Source: an uncultured Flavobacterium sp. (GTDB lineage Bacteria > Bacteroidota > Bacteroidia > Flavobacteriales > Flavobacteriaceae). Taken from it: a stretch of 64,000 nt of DNA. Of this stretch, positions 26,187-34,642 are shown one piece after another. Numbering within the stretch: the stretch's first letter is position 1; every line of letters begins with the position of its first letter. The DNA lies in NCBI RefSeq assembly GCF_946478785.1, contig NZ_CAMLDD010000008.1, positions 124,001 to 188,000 of the forward strand, read 5' to 3'. The notes below the pieces were generated by a model, which saw only the letters and a program-made list of their open reading frames with translations, did not search any database and was not told the origin of the DNA. Made by a program: the position numbers and the translations under genes.

Positions 26187-27632
26187 CTAAAGATCTGTAA
26201 TCGGGGCATATTTCGGTACCAAAGATTTCATAACAATCCAGCCGGTTAGATAACAAACTGCGCAAATTGAAAAAATGATAAAATATCCGGCTTCAATTCC
26301 GTTAAATCCCATAAAATCCATGTTAGTCTCTTTACTGTAGTCAAACAACATTCCTGACCCCTTATTTATTAAAGTTGATCCAATTCCGCCAGCCAGGCCT
26401 CCAATACCAGTAATTGTTGCAATTGCTTTTTTAGGAAACATATCCCCAACTGTGGTGAAAATATTAGCAGACCACGACTGGTGAGCTGCACCCGCAATAC
26501 CAATAATTATTACTGGCAACCAATAACTGATATGCCCTAATGGCTGAGCAACTAAAGCCAGTAATGGAAAAAATGCAAAAATCAACATTGCTCTCATTCT
26601 TCCTTCGTACGGATTCATTCCTTTCTTTTCAACAAAGTAAGTTGGCAGCCATCCTCCAATAATAGAAAGCAAAGTAATCATATACAACACAAACAATGGA
26701 AGCGCAGCTTCAGTAGAATCCATTCCGTAAACCGAGCTTAAATAAGCAGGAGTCCAGAATAAAAAGAACCACCAAACACCATCTGTCATAAATTTCCCAA
26801 AAGCAAAAGCCCAGGTTTGTTTGTATTTAAAACAATCTACAAGAGAAACTTTTGTTTTAGTTTCAGGTATATAACCCACTAATTTACTATCTGCAATATC
26901 ATCTTGTTGAATGTATTCTAATTCTGCAACACTAACTTTCGGGTGTTTTTCAGGCTTATCATACATAAAAACCCAAAATCCCATCCATACGAAACCTAAA
27001 GCCCCAATAATAATAAAAGCCATTTCCCAACCAAAAGCCTCTGCTATAAACGGAATAGTAATTGGTGCCGCTAAAGCTCCAACTGTAGCTCCCGCATTAA
27101 ATATACTTGTTGAAAATGCCCGGTCTTTTTTAGGAAAATATTCTGCTGTTGTTTTAATAGCTGCCGGGAAGTTTCCAGCTTCACCAACTGCCAAAACAAA
27201 ACGGGCAAAAATAAACAAGGTAACACTCACGTTAATTACCATTGCAGTATCGTTTACAGTACTAATTGCCTCTTTTGCACCTTCAAAGCCCACAAACCAA
27301 TCGCCCGTGATGATTCCTGCAGTTGCGATACCACAAAATGCATGCAGACAGGCACCTACTGACCATATTCCAATTGCCCATAAAAATCCTTTTTTAGTAT
27401 CCAGCCAGTCTACAAATCTTCCTGCAAACAATAAAGAAACAGCATAAAAAATAGAAAACAAAGCAGTAATGTTTCCATAATCATTGTTTGTCCAATGAAA
27501 TTCAGGGGCAATAAAATCGCTCCATGTCAACGAAAGAACTTGTCTGTCTAAATAATTAATGGTCGTTGCAAAAAAGAGTAATGCACATATACTCCAGCGA
27601 TAATTTCCAATAGATTTGTTGGTTTGACTCAT
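26187..27632 (-). CDS. exuT: MFS hexuronate transporter
   Basis: A 481-residue 12-segment major facilitator of the anion:cation symporter family. The start motif ICALLFFATTINYLDRQVLSL is typical of ExuT/DgoT-type carriers, as is GEAGNFPAAIKTTAEYFPKKDRA. It imports galacturonate or glucuronate across the inner membrane. A region near residues 98-130 is longer than in E. coli ExuT. It has its own promoter and operator, 121 bases from kduI. Substrate is inferred from family and context. Confidence 0.9.
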   Translation of the reverse strand: MSQTNKSIGNYRWSICALLFFATTINYLDRQVLSLTWSDFIAPEFHWTNNDYGNITALFSIFYAVSLLFAGRFVDWLDTKKGFLWAIGIWSVGACLHAFCGIATAGIITGDWFVGFEGAKEAISTVNDTAMVINVSVTLFIFARFVLAVGEAGNFPAAIKTTAEYFPKKDRAFSTSIFNAGATVGALAAPITIPFIAEAFGWEMAFIIIGALGFVWMGFWVFMYDKPEKHPKVSVAELEYIQQDDIADSKLVGYIPETKTKVSLVDCFKYKQTWAFAFGKFMTDGVWWFFLFWTPAYLSSVYGMDSTEAALPLFVLYMITLLSIIGGWLPTYFVEKKGMNPYEGRMRAMLIFAFFPLLALVAQPLGHISYWLPVIIIGIAGAAHQSWSANIFTTVGDMFPKKAIATITGIGGLAGGIGSTLINKGSGMLFDYSKETNMDFMGFNGIEAGYFIIFSICAVCYLTGWIVMKSLVPKYAPITDL

Positions 27633-27701
27633 AGTAACTATGTTTGTTTTTGATTATAAAACCTTTTAAATTAATTAAAAAAGATTTTTTTAAATAAATT
27701 C

Positions 27702-27716
27702 TGTAAATCGATTTCA
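27702..27716. promoter_or_regulatory. Second AATCGATT site in the exuT leader
   Basis: TGTAAATCGATTTCA shares the AATCGATT core with the other operators but has an extra base in each half. It lies about 60 bases downstream of the first operator and could support looping. Confidence 0.45.
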
Positions 27717-27768
27717 TTATAAATAATAAATTTCAAAAGTATAATTAATTATAATAGAAACCTAAAAA

Positions 27769-27812
27769 TGTAATCGATTGCACAAATATAAGTTTAAATA
27801 CTTATATTCCAA
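27769..27812 (-). promoter_or_regulatory. Promoter and LacI operator of exuT
   Basis: On the minus strand: TTG (27812-27810), 19 bases, TATATTTG (27790-27783), then TGCAATCGATTACA (27782-27769). Both promoter boxes are perfect and the operator covers the transcription start. Confidence 0.88.
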
Positions 27813-28086
27813 ATAAATTACTTAAAAAATTATTTCATCTCAGAAATTAAACGTATATAACAAAAAAATACGTATAAAATTACATAATGAATAATACTTT
27901 TGTTAAATCACATAAAACTAAAACTATTGATATTATATCAAATAAAAGTTATTATTGTACAGTTTCATTATTGATTTGTTATTAAATATTTCTTCTTTTT
28001 GAATTATATATTAACAAAAAAAATATGCAAACACTGCAAAATATTTATACACAAAAATCTTATACCAGTTAAATTTCAAAACACTT

Positions 28087-29019
28087 ATGAAAATCAGTTC
28101 AGAAAAAAAATTTTATTTATTCTTTTTATTATTTGGAATAATCACTCATTTACATGCACAAAATGAAACTTTAGCTCTTTGGAATAAAATTCCTGATGAA
28201 ATTAGCAATCCTGATTACAAAGAAAAAGAAGTTGTAAAAGAAGGCAGGATTCAAAGCACAAGTTTGGTTACAATTCCAACATTAAGTGTTTTTCTTCCAA
28301 AAGAAATAAAGCTTAACCAGACTGCTGTCCTTATTTTTCCCGGTGGAGGATACTCTCATTTATCAATGGATAAGGAAGGAACTAAAGTAGCAGAATGGCT
28401 AAATACTTTAGGAATTGTCGCTTTTGTTTTAAAATACAGGCTACCCAGCGATTTAATAATGAAAAACAAATCCGTTGGACCTTTGCAGGATGCCCAGGAA
28501 GCTGTTCGTTATGTCAGATCTAATGCTGCCAAATGGAACATTAATCCAAATAAAATTGGCACAATTGGTTTTTCTGCCGGTGGACATTTAGCATCTACAT
28601 TGGCAACACATTATGATGACAAAGTATATGAAACAAAATTAAGCAGCAATGCACGTCCTGATTTTTCCATTTTAATTTATCCGGTAATATCTATGGAGAA
28701 CGGCATTACCCATAAAGGCTCTCAAACAAATTTATTAGGCAAAGACCCATTACAAACACATATTGATGACTTTTCTAATGAAAAAAAGATTACAGCAGAA
28801 ACTCCTCCAACCTTTTTGGTACATGCCTCAGATGATAGCGCTGTTTTACCTGAAAACAGCATCAATTATTATTTGGCTTTAAAGAAAAAAAACATCCCTG
28901 CTGAATTACATATTTATGAAACAGGCGGACATGGCTTTGGCCTGGGAGTAAAAGACACGAGTCAGTTTTGGATAAATGACTGTAAAGAATGGTTGAAAAT
29001 CAATCATTATATTTTCTGA
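28087..29019 (+). CDS. Exported alpha/beta-hydrolase, acetylxylan/acetyl esterase-like
   Basis: 310 residues with a signal peptide (LHAQ). FPGGGY (84-89) forms the oxyanion loop, S163 in GFSAGGHLAST is the nucleophile, and the C-terminal GGHGFG carries His 282; the acid is probably in DDSAVLP. It belongs to the BD-FAE/acetyl-esterase group common in glycan loci. It diverges from exuT and may deacetylate pectic or xylan fragments. It is the same length as the esterase at 7510-8442 but clearly different. Confidence 0.8.
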   Translation: MKISSEKKFYLFFLLFGIITHLHAQNETLALWNKIPDEISNPDYKEKEVVKEGRIQSTSLVTIPTLSVFLPKEIKLNQTAVLIFPGGGYSHLSMDKEGTKVAEWLNTLGIVAFVLKYRLPSDLIMKNKSVGPLQDAQEAVRYVRSNAAKWNINPNKIGTIGFSAGGHLASTLATHYDDKVYETKLSSNARPDFSILIYPVISMENGITHKGSQTNLLGKDPLQTHIDDFSNEKKITAETPPTFLVHASDDSAVLPENSINYYLALKKKNIPAELHIYETGGHGFGLGVKDTSQFWINDCKEWLKINHYIF

Positions 29020-29068
29020 ACTTAAATCAACAGAAATCATAAAGTTATCTCAAATTACTTTTTATTAA

Positions 29069-29098
29069 TTGATATATCGGGAAAAGTCGATATATTTG
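29069..29098 (+). promoter_or_regulatory. Promoter and overlapping inverted repeat of the arsR-type gene
   Basis: TTG (29069-29071), 19 bases, TATATTTG (29091-29098). The arms ATATATCG (29072-29079) and CGATATAT (29088-29095) form a perfect inverted repeat across the promoter. The ATG at 29103 is only five bases after the box, so the transcript is probably leaderless. Confidence 0.8.
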
Positions 29099-29102
29099 TG
29101 TT

Positions 29103-29405
29103 ATGGAACATATAGAAATATTTAAGGCACTCTCCAATAAATCCAGATTACAAATGCTGGAATGGCTAAAAGAACCTGAACTCAACTTTCCGGATCAACT
29201 CCAGCATGCAGGATTTGAACACGGAGTTTGCGTTGGGCAAATACAAGCTAAGGCAGGCCTTACACAATCGACAGTTTCTGAATACTTGTCAATTTTACAA
29301 CGCGCAGGATTTATAGAATCGAAACGAGTTGGACAATGGACATACTACAAACGTAACGAAGGTGCCTTTGAAGCACTCAGTAAATTAATTCAAAATAATT
29401 TGTAA
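29103..29405 (+). CDS. ArsR-family transcriptional repressor
   Basis: A 100-residue winged-helix protein. FKALSNKSRLQMLEWL is the typical ArsR start, and AGLTQSTVSEYLSILQRAGFIESKRVGQWTYYKRN forms the recognition helix and wing. One Cys (GVCVGQ) lies just before the recognition region, so a paired-metal site is unlikely. It probably represses itself and the old-yellow-enzyme gene six bases downstream by binding the promoter palindrome. The signal is unknown; an electrophile acting at the single Cys is possible. Confidence 0.85.
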   Translation: MEHIEIFKALSNKSRLQMLEWLKEPELNFPDQLQHAGFEHGVCVGQIQAKAGLTQSTVSEYLSILQRAGFIESKRVGQWTYYKRNEGAFEALSKLIQNNL

Positions 29406-29411
29406 ATTACT

Positions 29412-30515
29412 ATGAGTACAAACAACCTGTTTTCGCCATTTAACCTAAAAACGTTAAATCTTAAAAACCGAATCGTAATGGCGCCTATGACGCGCTCCTT
29501 TTCTCCTAATGGAATTCCAACAGACGAAGTAGCTGCTTATTATCAAAAAAGAGCTGAAGGCGAAGTTGGTTTAATACTATCTGAGGGAACTGTTATCGAC
29601 AGACCTTCATCATCAAACGATGCAAATGTTCCTCATTTTTACGGGGACGCTTTAAAAGGATGGGAAAAAGTAATTAAAGAAGTTCACACAGCCGGTGGTT
29701 CAATGGGACCACAAATCTGGCATATGGGAATTATGGACAACCATCATTCAGGATGGGTGCCGCCAGTTCCTTTTGAAGGGCCTTCAGGCTTAAACCGACC
29801 TGATTTCAGCAACGGAAATACCATGACTGAAAAAGATATTGAAGATACTATTCTGGCCTTTGGTAAAGCAGCTGCTGATGCTAAAAGATTAGGTTTTGAT
29901 ACAATCGAAATTCACGGAGCACACGGTTATTTAATTGATCAGTTTTTTAGAGCAGAAACCAATTTACGTACGGATATTTATGGTGGGAAAACATTGCCTG
30001 AACGTAATCGTTTTGCTGTTGAAGTAGTAAAAGAAATCAGAAAACAAGTCGGTGATGATTTCGCAGTCATCATGCGTTTTTCTCAATTCAAACCCTCTGA
30101 TTATAATTATAAACTGGCCAAAAATCCACAGGAATTAGAAGCCTGGCTTACCCCTCTCGTTGATGCAGGAGTAGACATCTTACACTGTTCTCAAAGAAGG
30201 TTCTGGGAACCTGAATTTGAAGATTCTGACCTGAACTTTGCCGGCTGGGCTAAAAAAATAACCGGAGCGCCAACTATTACAGTAGGTTCCGTTGGACTTT
30301 CAGGCGATTTCTTCGGGGCTTTTGCCGGAGAAAGTTCTGAGCCAACTTCATTAGAAGAATTAAACAGACGTTTCGACAGAGGTGATTTTGATTTGGTTGC
30401 TGTTGGAAGACCTCTTTTGTCTGATCCTAATTGGGTTGCGAAAATCAAAGAAGGAAAAGCGGAAGAGTTGAAGGGTTTTAGTAAAGAAGCTTTGGGAGAA
30501 TTGGTTTTGGAATAA
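29412..30515 (+). CDS. NADH:flavin oxidoreductase, old yellow enzyme family
   Basis: A 367-residue TIM-barrel flavoprotein. LFSPFNLKTLNLKNRIVMAPMTRS is the FMN-binding start, IHGAHGYLIDQF is the family motif, and VAVGRPLLSDPNW is the C-terminal FMN phosphate site. It reduces activated alkenes, nitro compounds or nitrate esters with NAD(P)H (NemA/XenB type). The six-base gap makes it an operon with the ArsR gene, like the nemR-nemA arrangement of enteric bacteria. Confidence 0.92.
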   Translation: MSTNNLFSPFNLKTLNLKNRIVMAPMTRSFSPNGIPTDEVAAYYQKRAEGEVGLILSEGTVIDRPSSSNDANVPHFYGDALKGWEKVIKEVHTAGGSMGPQIWHMGIMDNHHSGWVPPVPFEGPSGLNRPDFSNGNTMTEKDIEDTILAFGKAAADAKRLGFDTIEIHGAHGYLIDQFFRAETNLRTDIYGGKTLPERNRFAVEVVKEIRKQVGDDFAVIMRFSQFKPSDYNYKLAKNPQELEAWLTPLVDAGVDILHCSQRRFWEPEFEDSDLNFAGWAKKITGAPTITVGSVGLSGDFFGAFAGESSEPTSLEELNRRFDRGDFDLVAVGRPLLSDPNWVAKIKEGKAEELKGFSKEALGELVLE

Positions 30516-30551
30516 AATCAAAATAGTATCAAATTATAGACCTGCATAATC

Positions 30552-30577
30552 GTAGAGACGCACAGCAGTGCGTCTAC
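30552..30577. repeat. REP-like hairpin, copy 1
   Basis: Starts with GTAG; AGACGCAC pairs with GTGCGTCT around AGCA, and the end CTAC mirrors GTAG. It is related to the second copy at 30736. Confidence 0.65.
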
Positions 30578-30735
30578 ACAATGTATATCGACAAAGAAAT
30601 AAAAGAATGAAAAGCATTATGTTTGGTCCCTTTATTATTTAATTATCATTTAAAAAATCAATAAATCCTAATAATCTCTGGCACAAAAAAATTCAATTCA
30701 TCATGTAATTTATAATCTTTGTTGATATACTGGAA

Positions 30736-30761
30736 GTAGATGCACTACTGTGCATCTTTAC
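30736..30761. repeat. REP-like hairpin, copy 2
   Basis: GTAGATGCAC pairs with GTGCATCT around TACT. Compared with copy 1 the stem changes ACGCAC/GTGCGT to ATGCAC/GTGCAT, keeping pairing. Confidence 0.6.
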
Positions 30762-30789
30762 AATTTAGGACTAAATAATTATTAAATAT

Positions 30790-30826
30790 AAAAAGGGATG
30801 AAAACATCTGTGTTTCATCCCTTTTT
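30790..30826. terminator. Bidirectional terminator
   Basis: AAAAAGGGATGAAA pairs with TTTCATCCCTTTTT. It sits between the convergent old-yellow-enzyme and acyltransferase genes. The rest of 30516-30865 holds only the two REP-like hairpins. Confidence 0.85.
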
Positions 30827-30865
30827 GAATATCTACTACTAACAAGGATAAAAATTTAATATTGT

Positions 30866-32011
30866 TTATTCCGTAACAATAGTTTTTCTTTTTTTAAATT
30901 TATTCCGAAGCCAGTTTCGAACAGGTTCATCATACAATTTCAAACATACATACGCCATTACAATGCTGGCAATTAATACTCCAATTCCAACTCCATATCC
31001 ATCTGCCAGAGAAACTTTGTTGTCCACAACCCAAGCTGTGTACCAATAAATAAGCGGATAATGCGTAATATAAAGCGGATAAGAAATATTACCTAAGGAT
31101 TTACATATTTTTAGTGAAAACGGATTTGTTATTTCTCCTCCTGCACCGATTGACACTATTAAAGGAAATATCAAAATAATACAAAATGATTCATATAAAC
31201 CGTTCATCCAAATACTGGTTTCATCTCCAATTCTTGGCATAATCAATACTGCCGAAATCATTAAACTACAAATCCAGAAAGCACCTTTTACGTGAATTAG
31301 TTTTCTTAAACGGGAAAGCAAAACTCCTGCAAAAAAAGGATATAGCAAACGCGTAAATCCAACATTCATTTGTTCCAAATTTAAGGACCAACCGCCTATA
31401 ACATCCCCTTTTGGACCAAAAACAGTATAATTAATCAGCATTGCTGCGAAAATTAAAACAAAGAATCCAAGCACTTTATTGGAGAATTTTCTAAAGAATA
31501 ATGCGTAAAGAATATTCGCAATATATTCGAAAAAAAGTGACCATGCTGGACCGTTAAGCGGATGCATTTCACTCCATCCTCTTATCTCCATTGAAGGTGG
31601 AATTGGCAATAATGTAAAACCAATAATCATGGTTAGAATTACTTTCCAGACTTCCATTCCGGCAATCATCGGAAATAAAATATCCGAAGCCTGGAAGTAA
31701 TAGAAAAGTGCTCCGATAATCATTCCCATAATTACCATTGGCTGAAGGCGAATTAAACGGCGTTTGTAAAACTCCCATTGTGTCATTTTAACCCAGCGAT
31801 CATCATATGCATAAGCTACTACAAACCCTGATAAAAGAAAAAAGAAATCTACTGCCAGATAACCATGATTGATGATCTGTACAAACCGATTCCCTCCTGA
31901 AAAAGCTTCAAAAATGTGAAAAGCAACGACTAATATCGCCGCAACTCCTCGTAAACCGTCTAAAATTTCGTAATGTTTTTTTGGTTGAATTTCAATAGAA
32001 GTTGAACTCAT
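30866..32011 (-). CDS. Acyltransferase 3 family membrane protein
   Basis: 381 residues with about ten membrane segments. The start YEILDGLRGVAAILVVAFHIFEAF contains the RG-xA and HIF/H motifs of the acyltransferase 3 (OafA/NodX) family. It transfers an acetyl or other acyl group to a sugar or surface glycan. The C-terminus is strongly basic (RNKFKKRKT). Nothing nearby fixes its acceptor. No SGNH extension is present. Confidence 0.88.
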   Translation of the reverse strand: MSSTSIEIQPKKHYEILDGLRGVAAILVVAFHIFEAFSGGNRFVQIINHGYLAVDFFFLLSGFVVAYAYDDRWVKMTQWEFYKRRLIRLQPMVIMGMIIGALFYYFQASDILFPMIAGMEVWKVILTMIIGFTLLPIPPSMEIRGWSEMHPLNGPAWSLFFEYIANILYALFFRKFSNKVLGFFVLIFAAMLINYTVFGPKGDVIGGWSLNLEQMNVGFTRLLYPFFAGVLLSRLRKLIHVKGAFWICSLMISAVLIMPRIGDETSIWMNGLYESFCIILIFPLIVSIGAGGEITNPFSLKICKSLGNISYPLYITHYPLIYWYTAWVVDNKVSLADGYGVGIGVLIASIVMAYVCLKLYDEPVRNWLRNKFKKRKTIVTE

Positions 32012-32066
32012 AAAATGGTATAGTTAATGGTTAGTTTTTTTGGTTGAGATTGTTTAACCGAAAAGA

Positions 32067-32156
32067 TTCGCAAGGTTTTACGCAAAGATCGCAAAGTTTC
32101 AAGCAAAGCTAAACAATTATCTAATTTTCAAATTATCTCATTATAATTATCTAATT
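32067..32156. repeat. Degenerate small-repeat remnants
   Basis: CGCAAGGTTTTACGCAAAG with GATCGCAAAGTTTC, followed by repeated ATTATCTAATT words. These words look like the low-complexity dispersed repeats of Bacteroidetes spacers. Function unknown. Confidence 0.4.
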
Positions 32157-32173
32157 AAATCACTTATTCTTTT

Positions 32174-32208
32174 AAAAAAAAAGCTGCAACTTTTTATCAT
32201 TGCAGCTT
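32174..32208 (-). terminator. Terminator of the GH3 gene
   Basis: On the minus strand AAGCTGCAA pairs with TTGCAGCTT and is followed by a run of Ts. Confidence 0.85.
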
Positions 32209-32235
32209 AATTCACAACCAATTTAACTAACGAAT

Positions 32236-34473
32236 TTATTTAAGCGAAAAACTCACTTTAGACTTTATATCTGTAGATGATGCTCCAATGATGGCTTCAA
32301 AAGCTCCCGGCTCAGCAACCCAGTCGTGTTTTTTATCATCAAAAAAGCTTAATGCCGTTTTATCAACCTTAAACGTTACTGTTTTTTCTTCTCCTGCTTT
32401 AAGCGAAATTTTTTCAAATCCTTTTAACTCTTTTATAGGACGTGGCAATGAAGATTTTAAATCACTGATATAAAGCTGCACTATTTCTGAACCTTCAAGG
32501 CTTCCGGTGTTTTTTACTTTTACAGAAAATGTAATCTGATCATCTGCCGACATTTGCTTTTTATCTGCTGTCACTTTTCCGTATTCAAAAGTTGTGTAAC
32601 TTAATCCATGACCAAAAGAGAACAATGGTTTTGCTTTTTGTTTATCCGCATAACGGTATCCTACAAAAATGCTTTCTTTGTACGTTACCTCATCTCCGCC
32701 TGGAAATTCCCCTAAAGCATGAGCCCCATTGTCAGATAGTTTTACAGGAAAAGTAAAAGTCAATTTTCCGGAAGGATTCACATCACCCACCAAAACATTG
32801 GCCAGAGCAGTTCCGGCTTCTGTACCTAAAAACCATCCCTGAACAATTCCCGGAACTTCTTTTACCCACGGCATTGCCACGGCATTTCCTGAAATATTTA
32901 CAAAAACTATATTTTTATTTACTTTAACTAATTCACTGATTAATTTATCCTGATTGTATGGAAGTCCCAATTCTTTTCGGTCTGCTCCTTCAGCATCCTG
33001 ATGATCGCTTTTGTTTAATCCTCCGATAAAAAGAACGATATCCGCATCTTTGGCGATTTTTAAAGCTTCTGCAGTTAATTCAGCAACAGAACGTTTGTCT
33101 TCTAAACTCACTTTTGCCACAACTCCGTTATAATTACTGGTTGGATCTCCAACATAACCACGAGCGTACAAAATTTCTGCCTGATTACCAATTCTTTTCT
33201 TCAATCCTTCAAGAGGCGTAATTTCATACCTCGCTTTCAATGAAGAACTTCCTCCTCCAACTGTCATCATTTTGATGGCATTTTCACCAATAACAGCGAT
33301 TTTTTTAGTTTTGGTAAGATTGATAGGCAATATATTATTGTTGTTTTGAAGCAATACGATTCCCTCTTCGGCAATTTTTAAACCTGCTTTAGCGTGTTCA
33401 TCTGTACCAAAAGATCCGAAAGGTCTGTCTTTGTTCATATTGGTTAAGAAAGACAAACGTAAAATACGGCGTACTTTTTCATCTAATTCCTTAGTTCCCA
33501 CTTCGCCTTTGGCAATCATTGTAGAATATGGTTTTGCCAGATAATAGTTGTCATAAGCATTACTGGTTCCCCAGGATAGACCGTTTGTCCAGGAACCAAA
33601 TTCCATATCCAAACCGTTGTGAATGGCTTGTTTCGTATCATGAACACCACCCCAATCTGAGATTACAACTCCTTTAAATCCCCATTCTCCACGAAGGATA
33701 TCATTCAATAAAAACTCATTATGGCAGCAATGCTGTCCTTTGTATTTGTTGTAAGAACCCATAATTGCCCAAGCATCACCTTCCTGAACAGCAGCTTTAA
33801 AAGCTGGTAAATAAATCTCGTATAATGCACGATCATCTACAATTACGTTTACTGAATTACGATTGGTCTCCTGATTGTTCAGCGCAAAATGTTTAACGCA
33901 GGCAGCCACTCCATTTGACTGCACACCTTTGATATAAGGAACCACAAGTTGTCCTGCCAAAAAAGGGTCTTCACCCATATATTCGAAGTTACGGCCATTT
34001 AATGGCGTTCTGTAAATATTAACTCCAGGTCCTAACAATACATTTTTATTACGATAACGTGCTTCTTCTCCCAATGATTTCCCATATAAGGAAGCCAATT
34101 CTTTGTTCCATGTTGCAGAAAGTGCTGTTAAAGCCGGAAATGCAATACAGGAATCATTTGTCCAACCTGCCTGATCCCACTCGTCCCATAAAACTTCCGG
34201 ACGTATTCCGTGTGGTCCGTCTGTCATCCAGTTTTCCGGAATTCCCAAACGCGGTACTCCTGGCGAACTGAATTTAGACTGCGCATGAATCATGGCAATT
34301 TTTTCTTCGGTTGTCATTTTTGAAAGTGCATCTTCTACACGTTCATCTATCGGTTTTTTATCATCCAGATAAACAGGAACTTTGCTTTGTGCAATAATTC
34401 CAAATGAATTTAGCAATAGCAGTACAACTACTACTTTAACGTTTTTAAACATAATTATGTATTTATTAATCAT
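32236..34473 (-). CDS. bglX: GH3 beta-glucosidase-type glycoside hydrolase, exported
   Basis: 745 residues. A signal peptide (GIIAQ) is followed by the GH3 barrel (VKHFALNNQETNRN; nucleophile Asp in VVISDWGG), the C-terminal alpha/beta domain with the acid/base region, and a fibronectin-III-like domain from about 640 (VKVKNTGSLEGSEIVQLYI). It matches periplasmic BglX-like beta-glucosidases; beta-xylosidase activity is possible. It follows the DUF6377 gene by 169 bases on the same strand, so that sensor may govern it. The ATG may instead be the second Met (MFKNVK), eight residues in. Confidence 0.9.
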   Translation of the reverse strand: MINKYIIMFKNVKVVVVLLLLNSFGIIAQSKVPVYLDDKKPIDERVEDALSKMTTEEKIAMIHAQSKFSSPGVPRLGIPENWMTDGPHGIRPEVLWDEWDQAGWTNDSCIAFPALTALSATWNKELASLYGKSLGEEARYRNKNVLLGPGVNIYRTPLNGRNFEYMGEDPFLAGQLVVPYIKGVQSNGVAACVKHFALNNQETNRNSVNVIVDDRALYEIYLPAFKAAVQEGDAWAIMGSYNKYKGQHCCHNEFLLNDILRGEWGFKGVVISDWGGVHDTKQAIHNGLDMEFGSWTNGLSWGTSNAYDNYYLAKPYSTMIAKGEVGTKELDEKVRRILRLSFLTNMNKDRPFGSFGTDEHAKAGLKIAEEGIVLLQNNNNILPINLTKTKKIAVIGENAIKMMTVGGGSSSLKARYEITPLEGLKKRIGNQAEILYARGYVGDPTSNYNGVVAKVSLEDKRSVAELTAEALKIAKDADIVLFIGGLNKSDHQDAEGADRKELGLPYNQDKLISELVKVNKNIVFVNISGNAVAMPWVKEVPGIVQGWFLGTEAGTALANVLVGDVNPSGKLTFTFPVKLSDNGAHALGEFPGGDEVTYKESIFVGYRYADKQKAKPLFSFGHGLSYTTFEYGKVTADKKQMSADDQITFSVKVKNTGSLEGSEIVQLYISDLKSSLPRPIKELKGFEKISLKAGEEKTVTFKVDKTALSFFDDKKHDWVAEPGAFEAIIGASSTDIKSKVSFSLK

Positions 34474-34642
34474 TACCTTATTCTCAGATGCTTCTTCAAA
34501 TAATATGGTAAAACTAAAACGTTATCGTATTCGTAAAATTTAGGAATATAAAAAAGTAGTAAACACAAAATACAAAATACTAAATATCAGGTAATTAAAT
34601 ATATTTTAGTATTAAAAAAAGTAGTGATTTTAAAAGAATAAA

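Larger units (their letters stand above)
27633..28086. other. Divergent regulatory region between exuT and the esterase gene
   Basis: Very AT-rich. It holds the exuT promoter-operator (27769-27812) and a second AATCGATT site (27702-27716). No convincing promoter for the plus-strand esterase at 28087 is visible. Confidence 0.6.

Noticed and set aside
26911..27447. A 178-residue plus-strand open frame
   Set aside because: It lies wholly antisense to exuT, has low-complexity composition and no start signal; it is a shadow of the transporter gene.
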